Assembly (NCBI RefSeq): GCF_000003815.2
Contig: NC_049993.1
Span: 15,893,367-15,957,366 of the forward strand
Reading direction: 5' to 3'
DNA: 64,000 nucleotides
DNA from: Branchiostoma floridae
Lineage: Eukaryota; Chordata; Leptocardii; Amphioxiformes; Branchiostomatidae
In this document: in pieces, positions 49,001 through 61,290 of the stretch
How the letters are laid out: each line of letters begins with the position of its first letter
Numbering within the stretch: the first letter of the stretch is position 1
The notes under the pieces: model-generated
Told to the model about the DNA's origin: nothing
The model's database searches: none
What the model saw: only the letters and a program-made list of their open reading frames with translations
Made by a program: the position numbers and the translations under genes

Positions 49001-52000
49001 TTTGTTTGTTTTTATATCCTGTAACTTCAATTAGTATGTTTTGTTTCTGTGCTGAAATCCAGATGAGAAAATTTTCAGATTACGTTATTTGGTTGTGTTG
49101 TTGTGTGGTGTTTGGTTGAGCATTGCCTCTTGTTTGTGTGTGTAGGTGTTTTATTTTTGACGACAAGGGCTACATGGTGGCACACCCCGGCCTGATAGAA
49201 CCCACCAGACAGGGTCCCATCGAGCAGAGGCACATCACACACATGGTCAGGACTCTCTCTTACATTATTGGTAGCATAATGTTACAATTTTAATTTCTAG
49301 TATCCATGTATTACACAAAATAAAGTGCTAACCAACAAGCTATTGATCAGTCCTCTGATCCTTATTAAGTTATACAGATATGACCCAAATCCTAAGTCAC
49401 ACATCCACACCAGAAGGTGCTTGGAAGTCGGTATCGGCCCCCATCTCGGTTGATTTGGTAGCATTTGTAGCAGTGCCAAATAGCAAGTACTCAAGACACT
49501 TTAACTGTCTTCAACACTTTTGCATGGTTAGGATATAAAACCTGCTCTTAAACAAGATCTCTTCAGTGTCACTGAGGAAAGATAAAAGTTTTTATCTGAA
49601 ACCTGTGACTGTTTCCAAATCATATCCAGTTACTTGAGTAATTGCTATTATGCGTATCTTACTGCCTGTGGATGTCCAACTTTCATGGATGCATTTGTAG
49701 CAGTGTTTTTAGTAGAGAAACTGTATTCAGGTTTACAGTACGTGTATAACCCCCAAAAAAAACTTAGGATGGATTGTTACCGGTGGAAAAAAAAGGTTAC
49801 AAAGCATTGAGGGTAAGGGGGCAAAATTTGCAATCTGTGATTGCCTATTGGTGCATACATGGTTAAAACTCTTTTAACCCTTGCAGTACTAAGGTTTTTC
49901 TCACCAATGATTTTTTTTGCTAGCCTGTTTTACTGAATATAGTAAGGTTCTTTGAACACAACAAAATGAAAGTAGTACTCACCTCCAACGTTTCAGTGTC
50001 TGTCAGACAGCAGCATCATGGCTGGATCTGCTTTCTTAAGGATGTTTTACTGAATGTTTTGTTCCTTTCCAGGAACCTCTTGTTGCCAATGATATTCTGA
50101 ACCATCGCGGGTTTGTGCAGAAGAACATGTGCAACAGTTACAATGACAGGACAATACAGAGACTCTACCAGGTAGGTCATGCTGATACATATTGAACACA
50201 TAACAATGTATTCCATGTCATCCAAGTCTCAACTGACATTGAACTTCTTCAGAAGACTATTTCCCGTTTTGTTCTTCTGGGAGTGTTGCGTTACTACTCC
50301 ATTGTAATGTTATTGTTGTTGACTCATTCTGTCTCTTGGTTCCTCCCCAGTTCAACACCAGTTTCCAGGGTGTCCTGACCAACCTGATTCATGGGGAACA
50401 CTGTGCAAAGTACAGGGTAACTGCTGTTTATCTCACATGATGTTCTGCCACAATTATGAAAATTTAGCACATTTGACGAGGATGAGATTATTGTGTGACC
50501 TATAAGAGATGAATCAGCATTATCACCATAGTATGGGACCCCAGGTGCGGACCTGTACCTGCGTGCAAATAACCCAATACTTCTACTTGGTGTAACTGTT
50601 ACCAGCATATCTACCAGTATATCTGCTTTGAAACAATGTACAGTGCTACATGAATGTAGAAAACTGCTATTGTGAAAATCATATCTCCATTTGTCCTTTC
50701 AGATCATGTTAATACCTGGCACCAACTCCTTTGTTGGGATCGTGAACCAGACTTGTGACGTCATCACTGCCTTCTGTCCATGCAGTATGGTAAGCATGTT
50801 TTTGTCATTCACTGTGAATCTTGAAAGTTGTCATTTTTTTGTAGTTTTTGCACGTATCTGTCAACTGTAAGATCATGGTAATCAACATGTAACAAGATGT
50901 TACCACTGTATTACTACTTGACTACAGAATCATTTTGACCACAAACTTGAAATACTGAAAAACCCCTTAAGGCTCCTTCCGTGTAACTAATTCCCCTTGA
51001 AATTGAATGGATTTACCACATGATACATGACACATGTACATGTATCTTGTATAGAAGCAGTTAAGTCCTTATTTCATTTGTTTTTTAGTAGTATCTATGT
51101 GATTTTTAAAACTTGAGCAATGGGGGAAAGTCACTCTAACTGGTCAGATTGTACTGACTACTCTGACCCTATGTCCTGTCCACTACCAGGTTGACCGGCT
51201 GTGTCTGAACTGCCACCGTATGGAGCAGACGGAGTGCGAGTGCCCGTGCGAGTGTCCACTCCAGCTGCAGCAGTGCTCCGGTCAGCTCGCCAAGGACGAG
51301 GACCGTAACCCGAGCTGCAGCACGCGCCACGAGCCCATCGTCCTGCCGCACGTCGACCCCGAGGTCACGGCGGGGGTGCCGCAGTGTTTCAACTCCGACT
51401 GCTCCAGTAGGAAAGAGTACAGGTAATGTATCTTCCTGCTTTCTTTTGGGCAAAGCCTCTGGGGCTGAGGCATTTGTCCTTTTTTGTCTAACTGTATTTC
51501 AGGAGCCTGAAATGCAACCCATGTACAAATACAAGAAATGATGAATCAAAGAATACAGTAATCAAATGATTACTTTGCTTTAAAATAACGTTGGCTATTG
51601 AAGCACATAGCCTTATCTTGGCAGCTGCTCCTGACCCTTTGGATTTAGCCTGACCAATTGAAAGCTACTTGATCTTCAGGCCCTAGGGCTGGGAAGAGAG
51701 TGTGGTTGGCCTACCCAATAACATTGATTTTTGAAGCACATAGCCTTATGTTGGTAGCCACTCCAGACCCTTTGGATTTAGCCCCACCAATTGAAAGCTA
51801 CTTGATCTTCAGGCACAGGGCTGGGAAGAGAGTGTGGTTGGCCTACCCAATAACATTGGAAGAAATGAAGACAAATCGTACATTCTTGCCTACCGTGCAA
51901 ATTATAGGTCACAACGAAGACAAAACATATACATGTTGATACAAATATAATAGTCTAACAGTGTCTTCAATTTGTAATTTTCCGATATTGTTTAATAACA

Positions 52001-54157
52001 ATAACCATGATGTGTGTGTTGTTTGCAGTGACTGTTTTGGCGTGCTGGACTGTGAGTGGTGCATGTTAGGACCTGATGGAGAAACCCCCCTGGAGAAGGA
52101 GTACTGTGCCAGTCAGAGGGTGTGCTTCGGAGGGGTGGTGGGCAGCAAGTCACCTTACTTTGATGAAGTCGGTAAGTGGAGCACAATACACTCTGTCTGA
52201 GACTTTGGCATAATGGTTCATGATACATTCTTTTTTTTCTATTTGGTTTGGACAGACAATGACAATGTGGCACTGCACTCAAGATAGTAACTGATATTAA
52301 CAGTGCCACATACACAGTACAGACAGAAGGTAAAGGTAGTCTTTCCTATTATCCCCTAACCGAAGTCAGGTACCCATTTTTACACCTGGGTGAAGTGAGG
52401 AAGGTTGTGTAAAGTGCGTTTCCCAAGAGCACAACGTCAGGTATCGAACTCAGGACCATTAGATTCCGAGCCGAACACTCTACCAGTTACGGCACACATA
52501 AGATCAACACAGTTCCTAACATTGTGTATTACTCCACCCCCACACAGCGGCCAACCAGTTCCCCAGGCGCGTGCACAACGCACCCGTGGGCCCGGTCGCA
52601 GGCGGCATCATGGCGGTCATCCTGGTCTTCTGAAAGTTATAACTTATAATGTAATGTTTGGAAGAGATAAGATCGACACAGTTCCTAACATTGTGTACTA
52701 CTCCACCCCCACACAGCGGCCAACCAGTTCCCCAGGCGTGTACACAACGCACCCTTGGCCCCGGTCGCGGGCGGCATCATGGCCGTCATCCTCGATAAGA
52801 TAAGATAAGATCGACACAGTTCCAAACATGTGTTTTACTCCACCCCCCACACAGCGGCCAACCAGTTCCCCAGGCGCGTACACAACGCACCGGTGGGTCC
52901 GATCTCAGGCGGCATCATGGCGGTCATCCTGGTCTTCATGTAACATGTAACTTATAATGGAATGTTTGGAAGAGATAAGATCGACACAGTTCCCAACATG
53001 TGTTTTACTCCACCCCCCACACAGCAGCTAACCAGTTCCCCAGGCGCGTACACAACGCACCCGTGGGCCCGGTCGCGGGCGGCATCATGGCGGTCATCCT
53101 GGTCTTCGCGCTCGCCATCTACTTCTACCGGCACCACGTGCACCGGCTCCAGCGCCAGCAGACCCTACAGAACGCGGAGACAACGATGCGGATGTCTCAG
53201 CTGGATGAACGGGACGAAGAACCAGACGACCCACCAGAGAACCATGGGATAGGTAGCTTCTTGTTAGGTATTGTATGATGTCTTGTGTTTGGGTGTGACT
53301 TGTAGAGAGAGATGATACTTAGACATTTGTAGTCTATGGACACATCAGAAAACAGCAAATGAGGACATATAAATAGTCATTAGTAACTGGTGTAATACAA
53401 TACATGTTTAAATGTATAGGCATGTTATGTTATGACCAAATGACAATTGTTATCAAGGCCAAGGAAGAAAAATGTTGTTTCTTTTCGTTGCATCTAAAAA
53501 AGAGAGAATCCCTCATTCCCTGTTTACTAGCCCTAATTATTGAGGACCACTATCCTGGAAACACAACATTAAATATTGTAGCATAAGGAAAGTTATACAT
53601 GTACCCTTCATAATATTGGCAGAAGACATGATATTTGATTGGCATAATCTATACAAGATGATATGCTCAGCATATATTCTGGCTGTTGGAAGATGGTGTG
53701 CATATTGGCTTCTACTAAAAGACAATTGTCTTTTATATATATCTGAATGTCATATTGTCTGCATTTGAACTATGGTATTTGTATGAGCAAGAGATGTACA
53801 CATATTAATCACTGTTGTAAGATATACATCTCGTACCAGTCTCTTATGCTAACAAATGTCTCATTTTCCCCAGATCACACCAGCTTTTTCCTGGCCACCA
53901 TCGAGCGCCGGCCGAGTCACCACGACCGGAGGAACCGTTACTCCCGCAGCACGCGTGGGACGGACAGCGACCACGGCTACAGCACCATGACCCCCCACGA
54001 AGACAGCGAGAACCCTCCCGCGTACTTAGAACCCCTGGTGCTGGAGCCCATCACCGCGGATAAAAACTACTCGGAGAGAATGGACCCACCTCCCCAAACA
54101 ATGCTGGGAAACAAATTACAAGCCCCCGTTCAGGTCCATATGGTAGATACCTGCTGA
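31080..54157 (+). CDS. CACHD1: VWFA and cache domain-containing protein 1
   Basis: 29 exons: 31080-31394, 34445-34507, 35125-35273, 37707-37813, 38275-38428, 38848-38992, 39726-39861, 40146-40232, 40580-40717, 41114-41214, 42396-42528, 43103-43267, 43827-43950, 44492-44609, 45684-45762, 46208-46297, 46704-46846, 47569-47663, 47813-47896, 48426-48536, 48860-48982, 49146-49245, 50073-50171, 50351-50416, 50703-50789, 51190-51422, 52029-52171, 53025-53252, 53874-54157. Phases close; 1299 residues (human about 1274). Order: signal peptide (1-27), N-terminal region, VWFA (about 263-465), two Cache regions (about 480-640 and 780-920), cysteine-rich block (1005-1129), transmembrane helix (about 1146-1164) and cytoplasmic tail ending HMVDTC. 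It is an alpha2delta-like membrane protein; vertebrate CACHD1 modulates voltage-gated calcium channels and has a Wnt receptor role. [26 protein letters not shown] and [19 protein letters not shown]-type blocks make the assignment firm. Confidence 0.97.
34680..34898 (-). pseudogene. LINE-type retrotransposon C-terminal remnant
   Basis: A 72-residue frame reads [20 protein letters not shown] followed by [18 protein letters not shown] Cys-x2-Cys plus VEDExHF...C pattern followed by a helical tail is typical of the zinc-binding region after reverse transcriptase in some LINE families. Only this tail is present in CACHD1 intron 2; no reverse transcriptase domain adjoins it. An alternative is an unrelated short frame, but the motif match is good. 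Confidence 0.6.
35690..35907 (-). mobile_element. tRNA-derived SINE, copy 1
   Basis: On the minus strand it begins with GGTTAGTGTGTTCGTTCC and GGGTTTAAATCC, resembling tRNA A and B boxes. It continues with GTTGTGCTCTTGGGAAATGC and CACTTTACACGACTTTCCTC. The same string occurs at 52327-52500 and 61044-61290. No target duplication was identified. Confidence 0.65.
36462..36750. repeat. Three tandem units of about 95 bp
   Basis: Each unit contains TTTATAACAATAGAAATGA or a close variant, then AAGACATGT, CTACAT and GGAGTATTCAAG. The three diverged units lie back to back in CACHD1 intron 3. Confidence 0.75.
36890..37207 (-). CDS. Small basic protein frame with PCNA-interacting (PIP) motif
   Basis: Not recognised as a named family. 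It starts with a well-placed ATG at 37207 (ACCATGCCG): [20 protein letters not shown], and runs about 105 residues to TAG at 36890. QRTIAAFF fits the PIP-box pattern Q-x2-I/L/M-x2-F/Y-F/Y, next to a basic KRKR patch that could serve in nuclear import. The rest is Pro/Glu/Thr-rich and disordered-looking, ending [27 protein letters not shown] donor near 36904 may splice to unseen exons. It lies antisense within CACHD1 intron 3 in a CpG-rich island, which favours a real nested gene. It could instead be a retrocopy or chance frame. Confidence 0.45.
   Translation of the reverse strand: MPKRKRLPKPADDQRTIAAFFVTTLAATTVRVAEEEPPAKRSTEPVQPTPEPQRAAMSGGAGRVSRAEKTVNTDNTGTSPRITANKDDLTKRAAETKANFQRYRV
37208..37620. 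promoter_or_regulatory. CpG-rich island in CACHD1 intron 3
   Basis: Base composition and CpG density are far above the surrounding intron. It contains GCTCGCGAG and ATCGCGAGAC near 37381-37405, close to the TCTCGCGAGA promoter element, plus GCGGCGCGGGG-type runs near 37550-37560. It lies immediately upstream of the antisense PIP-motif frame and could act as its promoter or as an internal promoter for CACHD1. Confidence 0.45.
37902..38230. mobile_element. MITE-like repeat, family A, copy 3
   Basis: The left end is GATATGGATGACATCC and the right end is the reverse-type GTCACCCATATAATGG followed by AATCAACATG. The interior has GTGATCAGGAAGGTTTAACA and TTTGGAATTGACTATGTCAT, shared with the other copies. 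It is the cleanest full-length copy in the window. Confidence 0.7.
38501..38691. mobile_element. MITE-like repeat, family B, copy 1
   Basis: Terminal TAGTGTAAATGCA and TGCATTTACAG bracket 191 bp with GGTGGTTTGAAGTTCACAG and GGAAAAACGTTTCC. It matches the copies at 41507-41693 and 59684-59877. Confidence 0.7.
39117..39675. mobile_element. Non-autonomous DNA element, family C, copy 1
   Basis: The left end is CAGTCAAACCTGTCTATATC followed by GGCCAC. The right end is an imperfect reverse complement (GCAGCTTATACAGGTTT). The interior shares GCGTACCTTCC, ATATGATTTTAAAC, GTGATATACGG and GACTATTTCTTTATGCTTAG with 44178-44455. No transposase frame. Confidence 0.65.
40738..40860 (+). mobile_element. 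tRNA-like SINE head
   Basis: GGCAAAGTGGTAAGGG resembles an A box and GGGTTCAAATCCAG a B box, spaced as in a tRNA, directly after CACHD1 exon 9. It lacks tRNA cloverleaf pairing, so it is read as a SINE fragment rather than a tRNA gene. Confidence 0.5.
41507..41693. mobile_element. MITE-like repeat, family B, copy 2 (full)
   Basis: 13 bp terminal inverted repeats, TACTGTAAATGCA at 41507 and TGCATTTACAGTA ending 41693. Internal words include CCCGCTACCACGAAATAAAA and CTTAAATGCA. 187 bp, no coding capacity. Confidence 0.85.
42095..42270. repeat. Dispersed repeat in CACHD1 intron 10
   Basis: It shares GGGTTGCAGTCTTTAGG and a TGGTCCACTGTTCATTGT-like string with 46960-47050 (GGGTTGCAGTCCTTAGG, ACTCTTCATTGTGCTTG). 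The 46890-46945 stretch just before the second copy also resembles a tRNA-like SINE head. Confidence 0.5.
44178..44455. mobile_element. Non-autonomous DNA element, family C, copy 2 (truncated)
   Basis: Matches the right two thirds of 39117-39675, including GCGTACCTTCCGTTACC and GACTATTTCTTTATGCTTAG. The left terminus is missing. It ends about 36 bp before CACHD1 exon 14. Confidence 0.65.
44571..45110. repeat. Exon-derived 50 bp minisatellite carrying splice donors
   Basis: TGGGCACCTGTAAGTC occurs 11 times, starting at 44601, 44645, 44695, 44745, 44795, 44845, 44895, 44945, 44995, 45045 and 45095. The period is 44 bp once, then exactly 50 bp. The first copy is the real 3' end of CACHD1 exon 14 (coding NITYTWAP) with its donor CCT/GTAAGT. 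The other ten copies repeat that exon end and donor in the following intron. Units 4 and 6 share the variant GCACCATATCACTTATACC, so a two-unit block was also duplicated. Reading through from the exon meets an in-frame TAA inside the second unit. Confidence 0.95.
51588..51860. repeat. Direct tandem duplication, about 133 bp x 2
   Basis: TTGAAGCACATAGCCTTAT at 51598 recurs at 51731. Both are followed in order by CCTTTGGATTTAGCC, TTGAAAGCTACTTGATCTTC and GGGCTGGGAAGAGAGTGTGG. The two units are diverged at scattered positions. In CACHD1 intron 26. Confidence 0.9.
52327..52500 (-). mobile_element. tRNA-derived SINE, copy 2
   Basis: On the minus strand it reads GTAACTGGTAGAGTGTTCGG (A-box-like) and GAGTTCGATACC (B-box-like), then GTTGTGCTCTTGGGAAACGC. 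It lies just upstream of the duplicated transmembrane exon copies in CACHD1 intron 27. Confidence 0.7.
52548..52633 (+). pseudogene. Extra copy 1 of CACHD1 exon 28 (5' part)
   Basis: It follows an intact CCACACAG acceptor. In the phase fixed by exon 27 it reads [27 protein letters not shown] and then TGA at 52631-52633. It is nearly identical to the start of the true exon at 53025. Splicing to it would end the protein part-way through the transmembrane helix. No donor follows in frame, so it could only act as a terminal exon. Confidence 0.85.
52717..52808 (+). pseudogene. Extra copy 2 of CACHD1 exon 28 (5' part)
   Basis: Acceptor CCCACACAG, then the same phase and peptide with changes ([18 protein letters not shown]), then DKIR and TAA at 52806-52808. 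The spacing to copy 3 is 138 bp instead of about 170, because about 30 bp of the intervening unit is missing. Confidence 0.85.
52855..52943 (+). pseudogene. Extra copy 3 of CACHD1 exon 28 (5' part)
   Basis: Acceptor CCCCACACAG, peptide [28 protein letters not shown] and TAA at 52941-52943. It is followed by the same unit tail (AACTTATAATG...GGAAGAGATAAGATCGACAC) that precedes the genuine exon. Confidence 0.85.
53025..53252 (+). other. CACHD1 exon 28, functional transmembrane exon
   Basis: Acceptor AG at 53023-53024. It is the only one of four copies that continues past MAVILVF into [18 protein letters not shown], and it has a donor (ATAG/GTAGCT at 53253). It encodes the whole transmembrane helix and the first part of the cytoplasmic tail. 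Confidence 0.95.
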
Positions 54158-57100
54158 TATGGGGGCAGATATTCGTATCCAAAGTCTTTAATGTTCTTGC
54201 CAGTACTAGTTATATCCTGATATTGATCGTGGAGATTCTATATTGACGATGTATTGTAAACAATGTAAATCATGGTCTCTCACAGCAGTTCTGGTGCCTC
54301 CCATTTGTAGCCGTCTCGATCCCATGTTGCAACATTGTGAGATGAAGTGCCAATTTTTGTATGCAGAATCTTGGGAACAAATGCAGCATCTGATTCAGCA
54401 CACTTGTATCCTAACAAGTGTGAATGTGTGAAGGGCTCGAAACATCTACATGATATATTTGCACCGATTGTATTTTAGAAATGGAACAATTTTGTCTCTT
54501 GTCAAAATGAAATTAGAAGTGTAACATTTTAAAATGGATTGTGACATCATTGGGCTATGATTCTTGTAACCTCCCATGCTTCTCAATGTGTAATTAGGTA
54601 TATCGTTAAGACGTTAGTGTGAACTGTTACAAACTCGAGCAGGGTAGAAACCACTAGTGCCAAACAGACAATCAGTTTATCCTGCTGGGTTTTAAATGTT
54701 TTGAGAGTAGAATCCTTTCATCTGTATTTCTTGCTTCTATCACAAGAAATTGACAACTAGTTGTTGACGTAAAACAGAAGAAATAGGAAACGTATTCACA
54801 ACCGCGAAAGATTGTATATATTATTGTACATTTGTATTGGACTATTGTGCCATGAGAAATACTAACAAACCATAGTTATGGACTCTTGGTATTTTACCTC
54901 AGATTTCTCCCATTTTACATGTTTGTGCAGATGCTGTATATTTTATCAGAGGCAAGAAAAAATTATGACACTTTTGCAGGAGTCGAAAACAACTTGAATC
55001 GTAACAGCCATAGGGGAATGTCAATATTAAGAGTGGTAAACGATCACTGAAAACTTGCCCATGGCTGATATTACTGGTATTTCAATGCTAGAAAGGGCAC
55101 GTTACTAAGTCCACTTTTCGAACTAGCTTTCAGAAGACAGTATCTGTCTTATAAGAGTAATACGAATGGTTGTATAGTATTTAATCATAGGAAGACATAT
55201 TTACCTGTTTGATATTGGGATTGATGATGTCATTTTAACTGTCACGCATTCGAAATTTTAAAACTGTGGGACTCGAACTGGTCTGAAAGGGGAAAGAACC
55301 ACTATATGCTGTCTAACATGGCATGAACTCAGGAGAGGCTTTATGTTTTATAACTGCGAGATAGATTTCTCATATGTACAATGATCACCAACTGCCACTG
55401 TCATAGTTCTATCTATCTACTGAAGTAATTCTATACTGGTTCAAAAATGTAGGTGTCAGTACTGTACATAACCTCATTGGAGAAGTGGTTGCTATTTTTG
55501 TGGATGTAACATTTTTACAGTAAAAGTATGAAAAGTAATTGTCAAATGTGGGTGTCTTTGTCATTTATGTCTTGATTGAAATAAGTAGAGCTGGGGAAAA
55601 TGACTAGTCAGTGAGTCAAGTTCCCTGTGGTGCTTTTCCATCTTATTCATTATGTTTAGGGCACAATGATCTATTTTCTTGGTTCTAAGAACTTAATGGA
55701 GACGGACCAAAATGCTACTGCAAGAGCCACAAGGTCTACATAAGATGATTTCCAACCTTTGTGGTTAATGCATTCATTCAATAGATAGGAAAAACTGCAA
55801 TGAGTAGGAAGCAAAGAGTTTCCTCAACTTTGGAATGGGGGTTCAACTTTGCCAAAGTAGGAAAATGGGGGTTCAAAAAAATGAAGCAAGAGGTCTGAAA
55901 ACCAACAAATTGGCATTCCAGTGACAGCTGTCAATCACAAACCCATGTTCTAACCAATGGATAATAATTTTAGGAAATACAAAATGCATCCTACTTCACA
56001 GCATATGAGGAGTACTAACCTGTCCCGCAGAAGTCAAAATGTATTCAGTATTCTTCTAGTTGATGATAGCACTATAGTCAGATTATGTAGTCATGGAAAC
56101 CCCTGTCGCCCATACAGAGAGCCAGTCGGTAAACCACCCACTTGGCAAAGGACAGAACAGTTGCTTTTGGCTGTTCTGGTGTGATCAATTGTCATTACTA
56201 ATTAACCGTATGTACTTCTGAATATATAGTACTTCTTAGTACTACACATGACAATGTATTGAAAAAAAAAACACTTAAAAGAGTTTTTGGCTCCTTTAGA
56301 TATCAAATTCACTATTCCATTACCCTAATTATGCAGTCAAACAAGACACCGGGTTACATCTGCTACATTTATTTGCTAAATGTATTCATAACTATGGAAT
56401 GTATGCATACAGATGAGAAGCCAGAAAAAGTCTTGATCATAAATCCTCCATCAAACCAATAATACATTGTTTAACCGGTAAGAATCACATTGTACATTTT
56501 GTGTTCCAGCTTGGAAATCACCATGGCTGGAAGTTATTTTCCTGTTTACCAACAAATGTGACAAACATCTTATCTACTAGGAATTTCAGAATTATAGACT
56601 TGTGTATAAATAGGAACAATAAGCTAGAAGTGATTGTTTCATACAATGGAATGCTATTTTTTGTCTTACAGGGCAAAACCTCCAAATCCATAATTAAACA
56701 TTAAAAAAAATTACATTTTGGTGATTAGAAATTCCCTGGATCACAAACTTAAAGGTCATTACTTTTGGAATACATGTACAATACCATTCCTATCATATTT
56801 CCTCATCACCATGATATGGTTAGGAATAGGCAATCACATTAGCATATCACCATGATATGGTAAGGGAACAGACCAATCGGATGACACCATACAATTAGAT
56901 CATACCGTTTTGTTTGGAACCAGCCAATGCCTTGACACCTTCTGGTCTCTACAGTTAATAACAGGCCAATCAGACATAAGAGAATCAAGGAATGAGAGGC
57001 CTGCACTTCATTGATGGTTATTCAAATCTTTGTCTAATACAACCACTCCCCCTTTTCTATATGCTAATTCAAAATAATTCTGGAATCATGATATGATTGT

Positions 57101-57766
57101 ATTCTTCCATTAAACTTAAAGTAAACACCTGCAACAATGGAAAACTCCAAAGTGTTACCTGGATGGTATATACTGAGGCTATTAACAAAGACATTGTAAA
57201 GTGAAGTATCACATTATGCTAGTGATAAGAGTAATATTGAGTTAACTAAAGGAAAGTCAATAATCACAATTTATCAGGAATGTTTGGAGTATGTGATAGG
57301 TTGAAGTTTGGAGGACAACAAAAATTAACTATATTGAAAACCAACAGCTGTGTTTCTAAATAGAAATAACAAGTATACCTTGATACTAAAAGATATTTTA
57401 CATTTTTGTTGCAGACAAGATCGATCACTACATTGCAATTGTAGAGAAATACATCAAAAGCTATATACGGGTAGTATATAACATTTTCTTACCAATTTAT
57501 CTATTGTAAGATAGATCTTCTATCAAACTTTTTTTCTGCTTTTTTTTCAGGTATTCATCTTTTCTCTCAGTGCTAACATTCAAGTTTAAAACAGAATGGC
57601 AAATGACATTTTGGAACTTGACATTGGAAAAAAAATCATACTAAAACATTTTGTCATGTACCATACTAGGAGCCCACAACTGGTCTCTCACAGGTGTTCT
57701 AAATGACAACTCAGGACTCTCATAGGTGTTCTAACAACAGGGACTAAGACTAGTTCCACGCTGGTG
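54158..57766. other. CACHD1 3' UTR and convergent intergenic region
   Basis: No other gene is recognised between the CACHD1 stop and the transgelin stop on the other strand. The sequence is AT-rich, as for long 3' UTRs. CATGATATGGT is duplicated at 56811 and 56851. Confidence 0.55.
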
Positions 57767-60063
<2,297 letters not shown>

Positions 60064-61043
60064 CTGGAAGACAAAAAAATTAAGTTTCTTTTAACAAATT
60101 TGCGTACAAATTTACGCATTCATAACTTTTAAAGACTCACACGAGTCTCAGACACTTTCTTCTGTGTCTCTTATTTCTGCTATTTGTTCTATTTTGTATA
60201 GTCGTGTTGATAAGAGAGATGAAGTCGGACAAATGAGTCAGCTTATTCGTGTTTATTCTGATTATTTCCTTGCAGTAGAGTCTGGCATCCATGTGTAACA
60301 GAGAAACAATGCTATCTGAATATTTGCCTAATATAGATAGGTGAGAGGTATGATCAGTCACGACAAACAAGGTCCTTGTAAGTTGTAAGTGTAACAGCAA
60401 GGAAACCGGTTCCAAAAGGATTCAACACCCAACCCATCGCTAAATGCTTCTGTTTGTTGCAATTGATCATGATCAGTTCTGAAATTTTCCAGAAATAATT
60501 TAGGACATACAGAAAGACCGCGACTGTACCAATGACAATGGGTGCCAGTTTATTCTACAAAGAAACGATCAGAGCGATTGAACTGTAGATAGAATAGGCT
60601 AGAAGTTTGCCCCCCTCTACAATGAAATCAGTTTTTCTGACCTCAGAAGTCAGAAGCTGAACCGCAATGTATGCAGAGGTGATGACATACATGTAATGCT
60701 CCAATACTTTAGTATACACACTGTAACAGTGGCATTCCACGGATGGCTCAAACAGGGATTTCTACAGTGTAAGGCACAGTGAAAGGGTGTTACATGAAGC
60801 AGATACTGTGTAACAAAGCTGGTGTAGGCGTTCCCAGGTAGTGTTACCATTCCTGTTCCCTGGTCATGCACTGAGAAGGACGGGTCCACCACGGTGGTGA
60901 ACAAGAAGAATTCCCAAAACCTGCACTAGTTACACTACAGGAGAGGCACCCATCCCGTAAATCTACGTTAGTTATGTTGGTACTACTGTGAAAAGGTAAA
61001 GGTTTTAGTCCCATTGAATGATTGAGTCGTTTTGAGGAATGGG
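60064..61043. other. Transgelin upstream intron
   Basis: No exon recognised. An open frame on the minus strand at 60137-60415 shows no clear family. Confidence 0.5.
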
Positions 61044-61290
61044 TTGTTATCTCCTGTGTCTAGCTTGGCACTGAGTATTGGAAGGTGGAGCCCATCCCTC
61101 TCCTTCACCACTTTTACTAGTTTACTAGTACCTCGCCAATCAAACGTTGGTACTCATTTGTACACCTCGGTGGAGTGAGGAAAGTCGTGTAAAGTGCCTT
61201 TCCCAAGAACACAACATTTTTATGTCAGGAATTGAACATGTGACTTCTAACATCCATCGACCTTCTAGTATTAGTCACTTGGCCATTCTA
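61044..61290 (-). mobile_element. tRNA-derived SINE, copy 3
   Basis: Shares GTGAGGAAAGTCGTGTAAAG and TTTCCCAAGAACACAACAT with the copies at 35690 and 52327, in the same orientation. The tRNA-like head is more degraded here. Confidence 0.65.

Noticed and set aside
60137-60415. 92-codon minus-strand frame possibly from a retroelement
   Set aside because: The helical, Ile-rich tail vaguely resembles a LINE C-terminus, but no cysteine motif or reverse transcriptase segment is present.
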